Below, piece after piece: positions 27,005 through 34,563 of a stretch of DNA of 64,000 nucleotides. Made by a program: the position numbers and the translations under genes. Every line of letters begins with the position of its first letter. The stretch's first letter is position 1. The stretch comes from G958295935 sp965224235 (lineage in GTDB: Bacteria > Chloroflexota > Dehalococcoidia > Lucifugimonadales > Lucifugimonadaceae), in the NCBI GenBank assembly GCA_965224235.1, contig CBDCYP010000002.1, positions 806,001 through 870,000 on the forward strand. The letters run 5' to 3'. Below the pieces are notes generated by a model, which saw only the letters and a program-made list of their open reading frames with translations, did no database searches and was not told the DNA's origin.

Positions 27005-27259
27005 GGGCAAACGGCAAACCGATTCTTGATGCAGTTCCAGGCAGACATCCTCGACCGGCCTATCGAGGTGGTCGCAGTCGGCGAGACGACGGCGCAGGGC
27101 GCAGCGTTCCTCACCGGCAGAGGGTTCGGCGTGTGGGACAGCGAGTACGAAATCGCAGACCTCTGGCAACCGGCGACGCGCTACGAACCGGCAATGCCCG
27201 CCAGCCGCCGCGACTCCCTCTACGCCGGCTGGCGCGAAGCCCTCCGCCACACCCTTTGA
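27005..27259 (+). pseudogene. Duplicated 3' end of glpK
   Basis: About 84 codons matching the last part of the glycerol kinase at 23342 (QTANRFLMQFQADILDRPIE, then GETTAQGAAFLTGRGFGVW, WREALRHTL). No start or catalytic part is present. The nucleotide differences are mostly at third positions, so this copy diverged under coding constraint and may derive from a different but related glpK, not a fresh duplication. Confidence 0.9.
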
Positions 27260-27691
27260 CAACATTCAATTCCAATCAAGGCCTGCTCACCCTAAAACCG
27301 TGCAACCGAGCCACCCAAGACGTCATGCCGAACACCTTCACATCATGACCATCACCCCACGTCATACAGCCGCCCAAGATGTCATTTCGAACGCCCCCAT
27401 GTCATTGCCATGAAAATAGCTTGCAGCGCCCCGCTTCGGCTGTACCTCGCGGACGGGAATCCACAACCCCGCCCCTGGATTCCGGCTCGGGGGCCGGAAT
27501 TACGACGGGAGGGGCCGACCCCATTTTCATCACCTCGTGCGGCCTTCGTAAGGCCATAGTCATTCCGAATGCAGTGAGGAATCTAAGCCCGTGATAGGCA
27601 GTCGCGGCGCCATTCAAACAACGAGACCTTGCGTCAAGCCGCATTGCTCCTCGACAACCTGGACTTAGGGCAAGGACTTGAGATTCCTCCC
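27260..27691. repeat. Dispersed-repeat stretch
   Basis: Contains two related pieces (AAGACGTCATGCCGAACACC and AAGATGTCATTTCGAACGCC), a GGATTCCGGCTCGGGGGCCG piece near 27477, and at 27519-27563 the inverse of the ATGGCCTT-CGAAGGCCGCACGAGG repeat seen near 2602. No gene. Confidence 0.6.
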
Positions 27692-27854
27692 TCCTTCACG
27701 GGAACCAGTACGACGCAATGCGAGCATTGTGGATTCAACGGCGTTGTCGTGCGAGGTGGGTCACACGCCTTCCCTGAACCTTGTATTCTTGGGCGGATTC
27801 ACTCTCTTGGCAGGTCTGGCAATCGCAACGTTCTTCGCTACACTTTCGCGTTGA
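27692..27854 (+). pseudogene. Second copy of CAP-gene front (segment B), short hydrophobic ORF
   Basis: Segment B (27692-27829) repeats the front of the CAP-protein gene. From GTG 27729 it would make a 41-residue peptide with the same anchor (LNLVFLGGFTLLAGLAIAT), then FFATLSR and a stop. The stalk and globular domain are absent. Probably a relic, though a small membrane peptide is possible. Confidence 0.6.
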
Positions 27855-27906
27855 GCACGAACAGATCACACGAACCCGGGAACCCCACCAGCGCTGAGGT
27901 AACGAG

Positions 27907-28902
27907 ATGCATGTAGGAACTCAAGGCAACGCACGAACTGACACCGACCTGGAGATTCTCGCCCAACTAGGCGTCAATCACATCTGCCAGGACCCGCCCG
28001 GCAACTGGCGGGATTGGACCGTCGACGTGCTGGAACGCCATCGGGATCGCGTCGCATCGTTCGGCATATCGCTCGACATGGTCCAGTTGCCTCTCAGTTC
28101 GGCCGAAATCGACACCCCCAACAGACAGGGCGAGGCGCGAAACATCATGCTCGGCAACGAACCCGCCCGGGAGCGGGAGCTCGACGAGGTGTGCCAGCTA
28201 ATTGAAAACTGCGCCCGGGCCGGCATCCCCGCCGCCAAATACAACCTCAACATCATCGGCATCCCCCGGTCGGAGCGAGAGACCGGCCGGGGCGGCGCCA
28301 GCAGCTCCACTTTTCGCTGGTCGAAGGTAGACCAGGACGCATCGCCAACGTCGGCCGGGGAATTGACCGAGGACGAGTTCTGGAAACGTATAGACCACTT
28401 CCTCGGCCGCGTCGTGCCCGTCGCAGAGTCGAACAAGGTCCGCCTCGCCTGCCACCCCCACGACCCCTACACACCGCCCGGCTACCGCGGCGTGACCCGC
28501 GTGCTCGGCACGGTTGATGGCCTCAAAAAGTTCGTTTCGATGCACGAAAGCCCGTACCACGGCCTGAACTTCTGCCAAGGCACCGTGTCGGAAATGCTCG
28601 ACGACCCGGGTGAGGAGATCTGTGACGTCATCCGGTACTTCGGGGAGCGCAAGAAGATTTTCAACGTCCACTTCCGCAACATCCGGGGCCGGAAGCTGGA
28701 CTTCATGGAGGTGTTCCCAGACGAGGGCAGCGTGGACATGGTGATGGCGCTGAAGGCGTATCAGGAAACCGGCTACCCGTACATGCTCATGCCGGATCAC
28801 GTGCCACAGATTTCCGGTCCAGACCCGCGGCACGCGGCGTTTGCGTACTGCTACGGCTACATCCGCGCCCTGCTGCAGGCGATAGGCGAACTCGACGACT
28901 GA
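27907..28902 (+). CDS. Mannonate-dehydratase-like (UxuA-type) TIM-barrel enzyme, paralogue 1
   Basis: 331 residues. UxuA-type enzymes dehydrate D-mannonate to 2-keto-3-deoxygluconate using Mn or Fe. Expected metal/catalytic segments are present: LACHPHDPYTPP, NFCQGTVSEM, FNVHFRNIRG and MPDHVP. It lacks the long insertions of E. coli UxuA (about 394 residues), so it is the shorter form common in environmental bacteria, and the exact substrate is open. GAGGTAACG precedes the ATG. First of a set with a VOC protein and a second paralogue. Confidence 0.85.
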   Translation: MHVGTQGNARTDTDLEILAQLGVNHICQDPPGNWRDWTVDVLERHRDRVASFGISLDMVQLPLSSAEIDTPNRQGEARNIMLGNEPARERELDEVCQLIENCARAGIPAAKYNLNIIGIPRSERETGRGGASSSTFRWSKVDQDASPTSAGELTEDEFWKRIDHFLGRVVPVAESNKVRLACHPHDPYTPPGYRGVTRVLGTVDGLKKFVSMHESPYHGLNFCQGTVSEMLDDPGEEICDVIRYFGERKKIFNVHFRNIRGRKLDFMEVFPDEGSVDMVMALKAYQETGYPYMLMPDHVPQISGPDPRHAAFAYCYGYIRALLQAIGELDD

Positions 28903-28993
28903 CCATCGGCCCGAGTAACCCTGCCGCACCCGCGGGAGTCGATCACCGACGCACGAACTAGGGTCAGCCAAACGGGATCCGAGACAACATACG

Positions 28994-29380
28994 ATGAGAA
29001 TTCATGTGACCAACGTGTTCGTAGACGATCAGGCAAAGGCGCTCGAGTTTTATACGACGAAGCTGGGTTTTGAGAAGAAGACTGATGTACCGGTGGGCGA
29101 GTATCGTTGGCTTACTGTCGTTCAGCCCGATCAACGTGACGGCGTCGAACTGTTATTGGAGCCAAGCGCACACCCAGCCGTAAACCCGTTCAAGAAAGCA
29201 TTGGTGAACGATGGCATCCCCTACGCCTCGTTCGAGGTTGATGACATCGAGGCGGAATGCCGGAGACTTAAGTCGCTCAATGTGGAGTTCACCCAGGAAC
29301 CAATAAGTTTCGGGCCTGAAATAGTGGCCACGCTCGACGACACTTGCGGAAACCTCATCCAGTTAATCCAACGCGCCTAG
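28994..29380 (+). CDS. VOC-family (glyoxalase/bleomycin-resistance-like) protein
   Basis: 128 residues with two beta-alpha-beta-beta-beta modules. Candidate metal ligands: H4 (RIHVTNVFVDD), E in GVELLLEPS, and a C-terminal acidic position near GPEIVATLDDTCGNLIQL. DQAKALEFYTTKLGFEKKTD is the classic VOC start. Function unknown; between two UxuA-like genes it may act on the same pathway (epimerase, lyase or dioxygenase-type). Its last 70 bp are repeated just downstream. Confidence 0.8.
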   Translation: MRIHVTNVFVDDQAKALEFYTTKLGFEKKTDVPVGEYRWLTVVQPDQRDGVELLLEPSAHPAVNPFKKALVNDGIPYASFEVDDIEAECRRLKSLNVEFTQEPISFGPEIVATLDDTCGNLIQLIQRA

Positions 29381-29470
29381 CTTCAAGGGGAGCGTAAAAA
29401 TAGTGGCCATGCTCGACGACACTTACGGAAATCTCATTCAGTTAATTCAACGCACCTAGCTTCAAAGGGG
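29321..29470 (+). repeat. Tandem duplication of the VOC gene's 3' end
   Basis: ATAGTGGCCACGCTCGACGA onward (29321-29390) recurs at 29400-29470 with a 79-bp period and several substitutions. The second copy still reads MLDDTYGNLIQLIQRT in frame and stops. It now supplies the spacer and AAAGGGG ribosome site of the next gene. Confidence 0.85.
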
Positions 29471-29480
29471 AAAGCAAAAT

Positions 29481-30476
29481 ATGTATCTTGGCACCGCATC
29501 TCAAGCGCGCGACGACTACGACTATGAGGTATGGGCCCAACTCGGCTTGAACCACATCACAGGCTACCCGCCTTACAACTGGTGGGACTGGACGACCGAC
29601 CGCCTTGCGGCGTACCGGGAAAAGGTCAACTCCTACGGAATCGAACTGGACATGGTCCGCATGCCCATGACGCCCTACTCGATCGACTCGGAAGTCGCCA
29701 AATCCGGCACGCCCAACATCATGCTCGGCAAGTCGCCCGAGCGCGAGCGCGAGCTAGATCTCGTCTGCAACATCCTGCGCATGTGCTCCGAAGCCGGCAT
29801 CAGGGGCGTGCAGTACAACATGAACTTCGTCGGAATCCTGCGCACACCGGAGACCATCGGCCGCGGAGGTTCGCAAAACGCAACATTCAGATGGGAAGAC
29901 GCCGACAAGGACGCCCCGCCCACGTCGGCGGGCGTCGTGCGGGAAGACGAATACTGGGAACGGCTCGACTACTTCCTGTCCCGCGTCATGCCGGCAGCCA
30001 ACGAATACCGCGTTCAGATGGCCTGCCACCCGCACGACCCCTACACCCCACCGGGCTACATGGGGGTCGACAGGGTCCTCGGCACGGTCGAAGGGTTCAA
30101 AAAATACGTGCAACTCCACGAAGGGCCGTACCACGGCATCACCTTCTGCCAGGGGTCGGTCTCGGAGATGCTCGACGACCCTGCGGCGGAGATCTTCGAC
30201 GCGATCAGGTGGTTCGGCGAGCGCGACAAGATCTTCAACGTCCACTTCCGCAACATTAAGGGCAAAAAGCTCGACTTCTATGAATCGTTCCCCGACGAGG
30301 GCACGGTCGACATGGTCAAGGCCCTCGAAACCTACCGCGACTGCGGATACAAGTACATGGTGCAGCCGGACCACGTGCCGATAATCTCGGGCGACAACCC
30401 CTCCGGCGTGGCGTTCGCCTACACTTTCGGGTACATTCGCGGCCTGCTTGAGGTGATGGGTGAACTCAAAAACTGA
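29481..30476 (+). CDS. Mannonate-dehydratase-like (UxuA-type) TIM-barrel enzyme, paralogue 2
   Basis: 331 residues, same length and architecture as the gene at 27907 and similar along its whole length. It has ACHPHDPYTPPGYMGVDRVL, ITFCQGSVSEMLDD, FNVHFRNIKGKK and QPDHVPIISGD. AAAGGGGAAAG lies about 7 nt upstream of the ATG. The clearest difference is the substrate-facing N-terminal region (YPPYNWWDWTTDR against DPPGNWRDWTVDV), so the two paralogues may take different sugar acids. Confidence 0.85.
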   Translation: MYLGTASQARDDYDYEVWAQLGLNHITGYPPYNWWDWTTDRLAAYREKVNSYGIELDMVRMPMTPYSIDSEVAKSGTPNIMLGKSPERERELDLVCNILRMCSEAGIRGVQYNMNFVGILRTPETIGRGGSQNATFRWEDADKDAPPTSAGVVREDEYWERLDYFLSRVMPAANEYRVQMACHPHDPYTPPGYMGVDRVLGTVEGFKKYVQLHEGPYHGITFCQGSVSEMLDDPAAEIFDAIRWFGERDKIFNVHFRNIKGKKLDFYESFPDEGTVDMVKALETYRDCGYKYMVQPDHVPIISGDNPSGVAFAYTFGYIRGLLEVMGELKN

Positions 30477-30558
30477 CCTCGCTCATGTGACATTCACCCG
30501 CCGATTAATCCACGACAGGGATATGCTAACGTTGCCATTCGCTGCATGGGACATGTAG

Positions 30559-31407
30559 ATGGAACCAGGAGTTGTTACCCCTATCGGGAGTCTGTTAGAC
30601 GAGAAGCCGACTGGAGTCAAGGAGACAATCCCGACTCGTCGAAAAGGCAAGGGCAAGGCCGCACCCCCCAAAAGCCTCGCCTCGCCAAGTGGCTTGATCC
30701 TCCAGGGCGACTGCGTCGAACTGATGCACGCCCTATCCGACGAGTCGATCCGGATGGTCGTCACTTCGCCGCCGTACAACATAAAGAACAGTACCGGCAA
30801 CGGCCTGAAAGACGGCCGGGGCGGCAAATGGCCTACAGCCGCCCTCCAGAACGGATACTCCGAGCACGACGACTGCATGCCGCATGACAAATACGTCGAG
30901 TGGCAAAGAGAGTGTATTGCAGGGATGCTGCGCGTCCTGCGGCCGGACGGGGCCATCTTCTACAACCACAAATGGCGGGTCCAGAACGGCCTTTTACAGG
31001 ACCGCCACGACATCGTTGACGGATTCCCTGTTCGCCAAATCATCATCTGGCAGCGCGCCGGGGGAATCAACTTCAATCCCGGCTACTTCCTGCCCAACTA
31101 TGAGGTGATCTACCTCATCGCCAAGCCGGAGTTCCGCCTGGCGCCCAAGGCGAACGCATACGGCAGCGTGTGGAGCATCAAGCAGGAACACAATAACCCG
31201 CACCCGGCGCCATTTCCCGTTGACCTAGCCGCGAGATGCATCCGCTCCGTCGGAGAAGGTCTCGTCCTCGACCCCTTCATCGGCAGCGGCACAACCGCGA
31301 TAGCCGCAGAGATGGCCGGCGTGTCCTGGCTCGGAATCGAAAAATCCCCCGACTACGTGCGCATGGCCAACGAGCGCCTTGATGAATATAGGCGCGGAGT
31401 CGGTTAA
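30559..31407 (+). CDS. Site-specific DNA methyltransferase, beta-type order (probably N4-cytosine)
   Basis: 282 residues. Catalytic motif TSPPYN at 69-74, followed much later by the AdoMet-binding motif LDPFIGSGTT at 237-246, the beta-class order. TSPPY is common in N4-cytosine and some N6-adenine enzymes. The gene downstream overlaps its stop by 1 nt (TAATG) and encodes an MvaI/BcnI-like nuclease. The MvaI and BcnI systems use m4C methylation at CCWGG or CCSGG, so a similar target is plausible. The first 40 residues are a basic, probably disordered extension. Confidence 0.85.
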   Translation: MEPGVVTPIGSLLDEKPTGVKETIPTRRKGKGKAAPPKSLASPSGLILQGDCVELMHALSDESIRMVVTSPPYNIKNSTGNGLKDGRGGKWPTAALQNGYSEHDDCMPHDKYVEWQRECIAGMLRVLRPDGAIFYNHKWRVQNGLLQDRHDIVDGFPVRQIIIWQRAGGINFNPGYFLPNYEVIYLIAKPEFRLAPKANAYGSVWSIKQEHNNPHPAPFPVDLAARCIRSVGEGLVLDPFIGSGTTAIAAEMAGVSWLGIEKSPDYVRMANERLDEYRRGVG

Positions 31408-31811
31408 TGGCGGTTGGCGACTCCGATCTGAGTCAACGTCTTCAGGAAGTTCTAGACGCTGGTTGGTTCGAAATACCAGATATCGATGGCTATGGCGGGA
31501 CAGGAGGACGTGGAAAAGTACTGGAGGCGCTTCTCGGTCTCGACAATAGCAATTTCGATACTTCAGATGCAGGCCGTTGGGAAATCAAGTTTCATTCCAA
31601 AAATGCACTACTTACTCTTTTTCATAAGGAAGCTAAACCTAGTCGATATTTATACACATTGATTCAGCAATTCGGCATCGTCGACAGCCACGGGCACCAG
31701 AGCTTCCGTCATACTATCAAAGGGGAATCAGCCAAGGGTTTCAGTGTTGTCAACAATAATGGCTTAATAACAATTCGGCATGATTCCCTTTGCGAGTCTC
31801 AGTGGCCATAA
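31407..31811 (+). CDS. MvaI/BcnI-like restriction endonuclease, C-terminally truncated
   Basis: 134 residues of a fold in which family members have about 240. Active-site pattern: E40 (GRGKVLEALLG), then D54-x4-E59-x-K61 (SDAGRWEIKFHSK), the same D-x4-E-x-K spacing as the MvaI catalytic core. It stops at SLCESQWP with no continuation visible in other frames. The missing half contains DNA-recognition parts, so the enzyme is probably inactive and the upstream methyltransferase is effectively solitary. A and T content is higher than in neighbours. Confidence 0.7.
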   Translation: MAVGDSDLSQRLQEVLDAGWFEIPDIDGYGGTGGRGKVLEALLGLDNSNFDTSDAGRWEIKFHSKNALLTLFHKEAKPSRYLYTLIQQFGIVDSHGHQSFRHTIKGESAKGFSVVNNNGLITIRHDSLCESQWP

Positions 31812-32014
31812 GGTAAGCCAAAATTCTCCCAAAGGGAGCGTAAAGGTCTCTGAACCAGAGCCCCGTCAGCAGCGCGGCTGGGGGTGGCAAGGGGAGAACC
31901 CCCTCAGACAAATCCCATTCACACCCGTCATCCCCGACTCCGATCGGGGACCCACCGGGGGCTCAGGGTAACACCCGAACACCACGCAACCCCGGCCCTA
32001 CCCCCGCCGAAACA

Positions 32015-32407
32015 CTAACCCGGCCACTGAATAAGCTCCACCCGCACGTGGTCCGGCGCCTCGACCCAGCAGAAGCGCGTCCCGTCCGGCAACTCATTCG
32101 GCCCATCCAGCAACGGCGCGCCGAGACCGGCCAACCGTTCGATCTCGGCGTCGATGTCCTCGACGTCGAAACCGAAATGTTCGAGCCCCAACTTGGCGTT
32201 CGACTTACTCTCCGGCAGGCTCTGGCCGTCCAGCGGACCCGAAATATTCACCGGCACGCCATTCTCCGCCCGACATCGGATAAACCGATCGCCCGTATGG
32301 CGGGTCATATCGGCCACGATCTCGAAATTGAACGCATTCACCCACCAATTCGCCGCCTTCTCAGGGTCGAGCGCCTTCAAGTGAACGTGATTAAGGTTGT
32401 ACGGCAT
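32015..32407 (-). CDS. VOC-family protein
   Basis: 130 residues. VOC modules begin YNLNHVHLKALDPEKAANWW; metal-ligand candidates are H in NHVHLK, H in GLEHFGFDVEDID and E in HVRVELIQWPG. The frame is open far upstream, but the second ATG (32407) lies 6 nt behind GGAGG and starts the conserved domain, so it is chosen over ATG 32413. Function unknown; fold suggests a lactoylglutathione-lyase or dioxygenase-like activity. No close neighbours on its strand. Confidence 0.75.
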   Translation of the reverse strand: MPYNLNHVHLKALDPEKAANWWVNAFNFEIVADMTRHTGDRFIRCRAENGVPVNISGPLDGQSLPESKSNAKLGLEHFGFDVEDIDAEIERLAGLGAPLLDGPNELPDGTRFCWVEAPDHVRVELIQWPG

Positions 32408-32864
32408 CGTCATCCTCCGATAATCAGACCATCGCAAACGCGGGCCCACAGCCCACGCAACCCCATCATATCCGCCGTGCCGCGCCAACGCCGCCCGTGG
32501 GACACCGGCGTACCGCCCGCACCGAAGTGATAGCACAACACATCTATATGGGCCGTTCCAGCTAGGCGGGGGAAGTTTAGGATGGTGAGGACAGGGATGG
32601 AGGAGTGAGCAGCCCAATGCGGGACGTTACGTCCACGGTCAGGCTGAGGTTGGCCAGTTGTACGTAGCCCGATAAGGCGATGATCGACGAATTTGACGAC
32701 GTGATAGCTGGCGCTACGGTTTCGCGACGAGGGGTTGGACTTTATTGTCAATTGGGGCGGCGACCATAGGGAGGTGCGGAAGGGGGGAGCCTGGTATTTT
32801 TGAGGAACACAACGCGTCGCCCGCTTACGCGAAACGCGTCGAGGGGCAACATACGATGGATTGA
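32408..32864. other. Stretch without recognisable gene
   Basis: The open frames on the minus strand here show no conserved motif. AT-rich towards the right, where the next remnant begins. Confidence 0.4.
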
Positions 32865-33251
32865 ATGGACTTATTGCCAATAGTCATTCCAGTGCTAGTA
32901 GTGTCTGGAGCCTTGGGACTGCTATTATGAAAAAGGCTGGAGAGGTTCACTAGAATAAGAATTAACCTGCTTTGGTTATCCGCTTTAGTTGCGATTCTCA
33001 TACTTACGTTTGGCAACCAACTCAGTGAGTTGCTAAAGGATTCGTCCAGAGACACTGATACCAAAACGAGCGAAATAGTAATAAGCTCCGCTGTCGACGT
33101 CGGCATTGGGGGCCTCATAGCTATCGGCGGGGCACTAGTCCAGGACACCGGCCATTACTCCACGAACAATAAATCATCCGACCATAGCCAAGACGGAAAC
33201 AAAGAAACTGAACGTCGACAAGGAAGCTGGTGCCGTTTACTTGCGCCTTGA
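32865..33251 (+). pseudogene. Small membrane protein interrupted by an in-frame TGA
   Basis: ATG 32865 reads DLLPIVIPVLVVSGALGLLL, then TGA at 32928-32930. The same frame continues with KRLERFTRIRINLLWLSALV and AILILTFGNQLSELL, then a soluble part and VDVGIGGLIAIGGALV, ending at 33251. Three hydrophobic segments suggest a small membrane protein with one nonsense mutation. No family recognised. Composition is AT-richer than average. Confidence 0.4.
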
Positions 33252-33402
33252 TGACTCCGCCATAGTTGGGGCCGAGGAGGTTTTGCCGAGAGTGGTGCTC
33301 GACTACAACGAGTCCAACGAAGTGACGGGCGTGGAGATGCTCCATCTCTCGAAGCGATCCTCCACCCTTAACCTCTTTGCGTTACAGTTCGAGACGGCTT
33401 GA
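33184..33402 (+). CDS. DUF2283-family protein, start unresolved
   Basis: The frame ending at 33402 reads KLNVDKEAGAVYLRLDDSAI, then EEVLPRVVLDYNESNEVTGV and EMLHLSKRSS, a good match to the DUF2283 pattern (short proteins often near toxin-antitoxin or mobile DNA). No ATG, GTG or TTG lies between the domain start and an in-frame TAG at 33136. It either uses a rare start or has lost its own. Overlaps the end of the preceding membrane-protein remnant in another frame. Confidence 0.55.
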   Translation: MAKTETKKLNVDKEAGAVYLRLDDSAIVGAEEVLPRVVLDYNESNEVTGVEMLHLSKRSSTLNLFALQFETA

Positions 33403-33465
33403 GCATCGGCTCCGAATACCGGGTAGAAACGATTACTACTGACAAGGCCACGGTTTCGCTGCCGC

Positions 33466-33670
33466 CCGAGACGGCTCACCGGGGCAACCTGCGCTTGCTC
33501 GAAGAGCGGCTGACCGCCTTCTTCTGCTCCGGCCGCTGCCCCGGCGAACTCATTCTCAGAAATACGACCTCGCCAGGGCCATGCGGGACGCCGGGGCGCC
33601 TGTGATAGGCAGGTTCCAGACGCCGATGGAGAAGGAGTGCCTGCGCCTACTCCTCTACGCGGCAACCCGG
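33466..33670 (+). pseudogene. Fragment of a DprA/SLOG-like nucleotide-binding protein
   Basis: One frame gives AHRGNLRLLEERLTAFFCSG, then RCPGELIL. After a one-base shift near 33558 another gives KYDLARAMRDAGAPVIGRF followed by QTPMEKECLRLLL. In intact relatives these run together as a Rossmann-like strand-helix-strand ending GFHSPMEREC. Here the reading frame is broken and both ends are missing. Confidence 0.5.
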
Positions 33671-33749
33671 GGGGGGCGTCTTCGAACCTTTGGCATGCGG
33701 ACCGGCGCGCTCGCCTCTCTAATTGGACGGTCGCCTCCAGAACCGGATT

Positions 33750-33823
33750 TGGCTCCCGGGCCAGGATTCGAACCTGGATTGGAGGATTCAAAGTCCTCAG
33801 TCCTACCATTGAACGACCCGGGA
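33750..33823 (-). tRNA. tRNA-Gln (anticodon TTG)
   Basis: On the minus strand: acceptor TCCCGGG pairs with CCCGGGA; D stem GTTC/GGAC; anticodon stem GAGGA/TCCTC with loop CTTTGAA (anticodon TTG, Gln); T arm CCAGG-TTCGAAT-CCTGG; discriminator G and an encoded CCA. 74 nt including CCA, all stems fully paired apart from one G-T. Confidence 0.95.
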
Positions 33824-33999
33824 TCGAGGGCGGATACACGCACTTCAATTAGCTTAAGGCATACAGCCGCCCCTTCGCCTGCATCGCTCCCTTTTTGAGC
33901 CAACCCCGGTTTCCGACTCTTCGGATGTTGGCCATTGTGTGCGTCCGGCTCGTGGCAGATCGCAGTGCGAACACATACACTTATTGTTGAACTGGCAGG

Positions 34000-34416
34000 G
34001 ACGGAGACGAGTAGCAGCACAAGTCAGGTTGAGCGAGCCCGGTACGGTGAGAGCGGGCGCCTGGCCACTGTGAATATCACTCCCGAGCCGCCGGCTGAAC
34101 GGTCCGATGCAGTTTGGAGGTTGGTACGCCCGAGGGGCGCACGACCCGCAAGCCCTGTACGGATCAGTAAGCACGGACGGTCTGGCCGACCGTTACATCG
34201 GCTTAGGGCACGGCGCGGAGGCGTCGCGCCCGCACTGAGCGCCCGTGCGAAAAGGCTTGAACAAGGCCTGATTTTCACACGGGAACCAGGGTGGTACCGC
34301 GGGTACCAATCAGGCAAGAACGCGCACCTTGGCAACGACGGGAGTCAACCCCGATCCGTTGCCAGGGGCCGCTAGGCCGAAATCGACCCGTCCCTGATTT
34401 GGGGCGGGTTTTTTTT
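34000..34416 (+). promoter_or_regulatory. T-box leader of ileS
   Basis: The T-box core AGGGTGGTACCGCG is at 34288-34301. Upstream is a typical stem I distal region (GAGCGAGCCCGG then GGTGAGAGCGGG near 34030-34061) and a specifier-like GAATATCAC near 34072 containing the Ile codon ATC. A terminator follows at 34387. This architecture senses uncharged tRNA-Ile and allows read-through into ileS when it is scarce. Exact 5' limit is approximate. Confidence 0.85.
34387..34416 (+). terminator. Leader terminator of the ileS T-box
   Basis: CCCGTCCC / GGGGCGGG stem with a 6-nt loop followed by eight T residues (34409-34416), 147 nt before the ileS ATG. Confidence 0.85.
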
Positions 34417-34563
34417 ATTGGCAAAAATTAAACGGGCAATGAATGGCAACAAAGCAGCGAATGACGGAACCGCGTACACACGTCCGCTCCCCTTTCAGCC
34501 ACATGCCGCCTAAGTCCCTGACTCAAAGAACCCAGTTAATTCGCAACGAAAATCGAGAAAGCC

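Noticed and set aside
32410..32880. 156-codon minus-strand frame
   Set aside because: No motif, poor start, overlaps the VOC gene's upstream region; looks like chance.
33935..34375. Plus-strand 146-codon frame
   Set aside because: Coincides with the T-box leader RNA, whose conserved elements explain the sequence.
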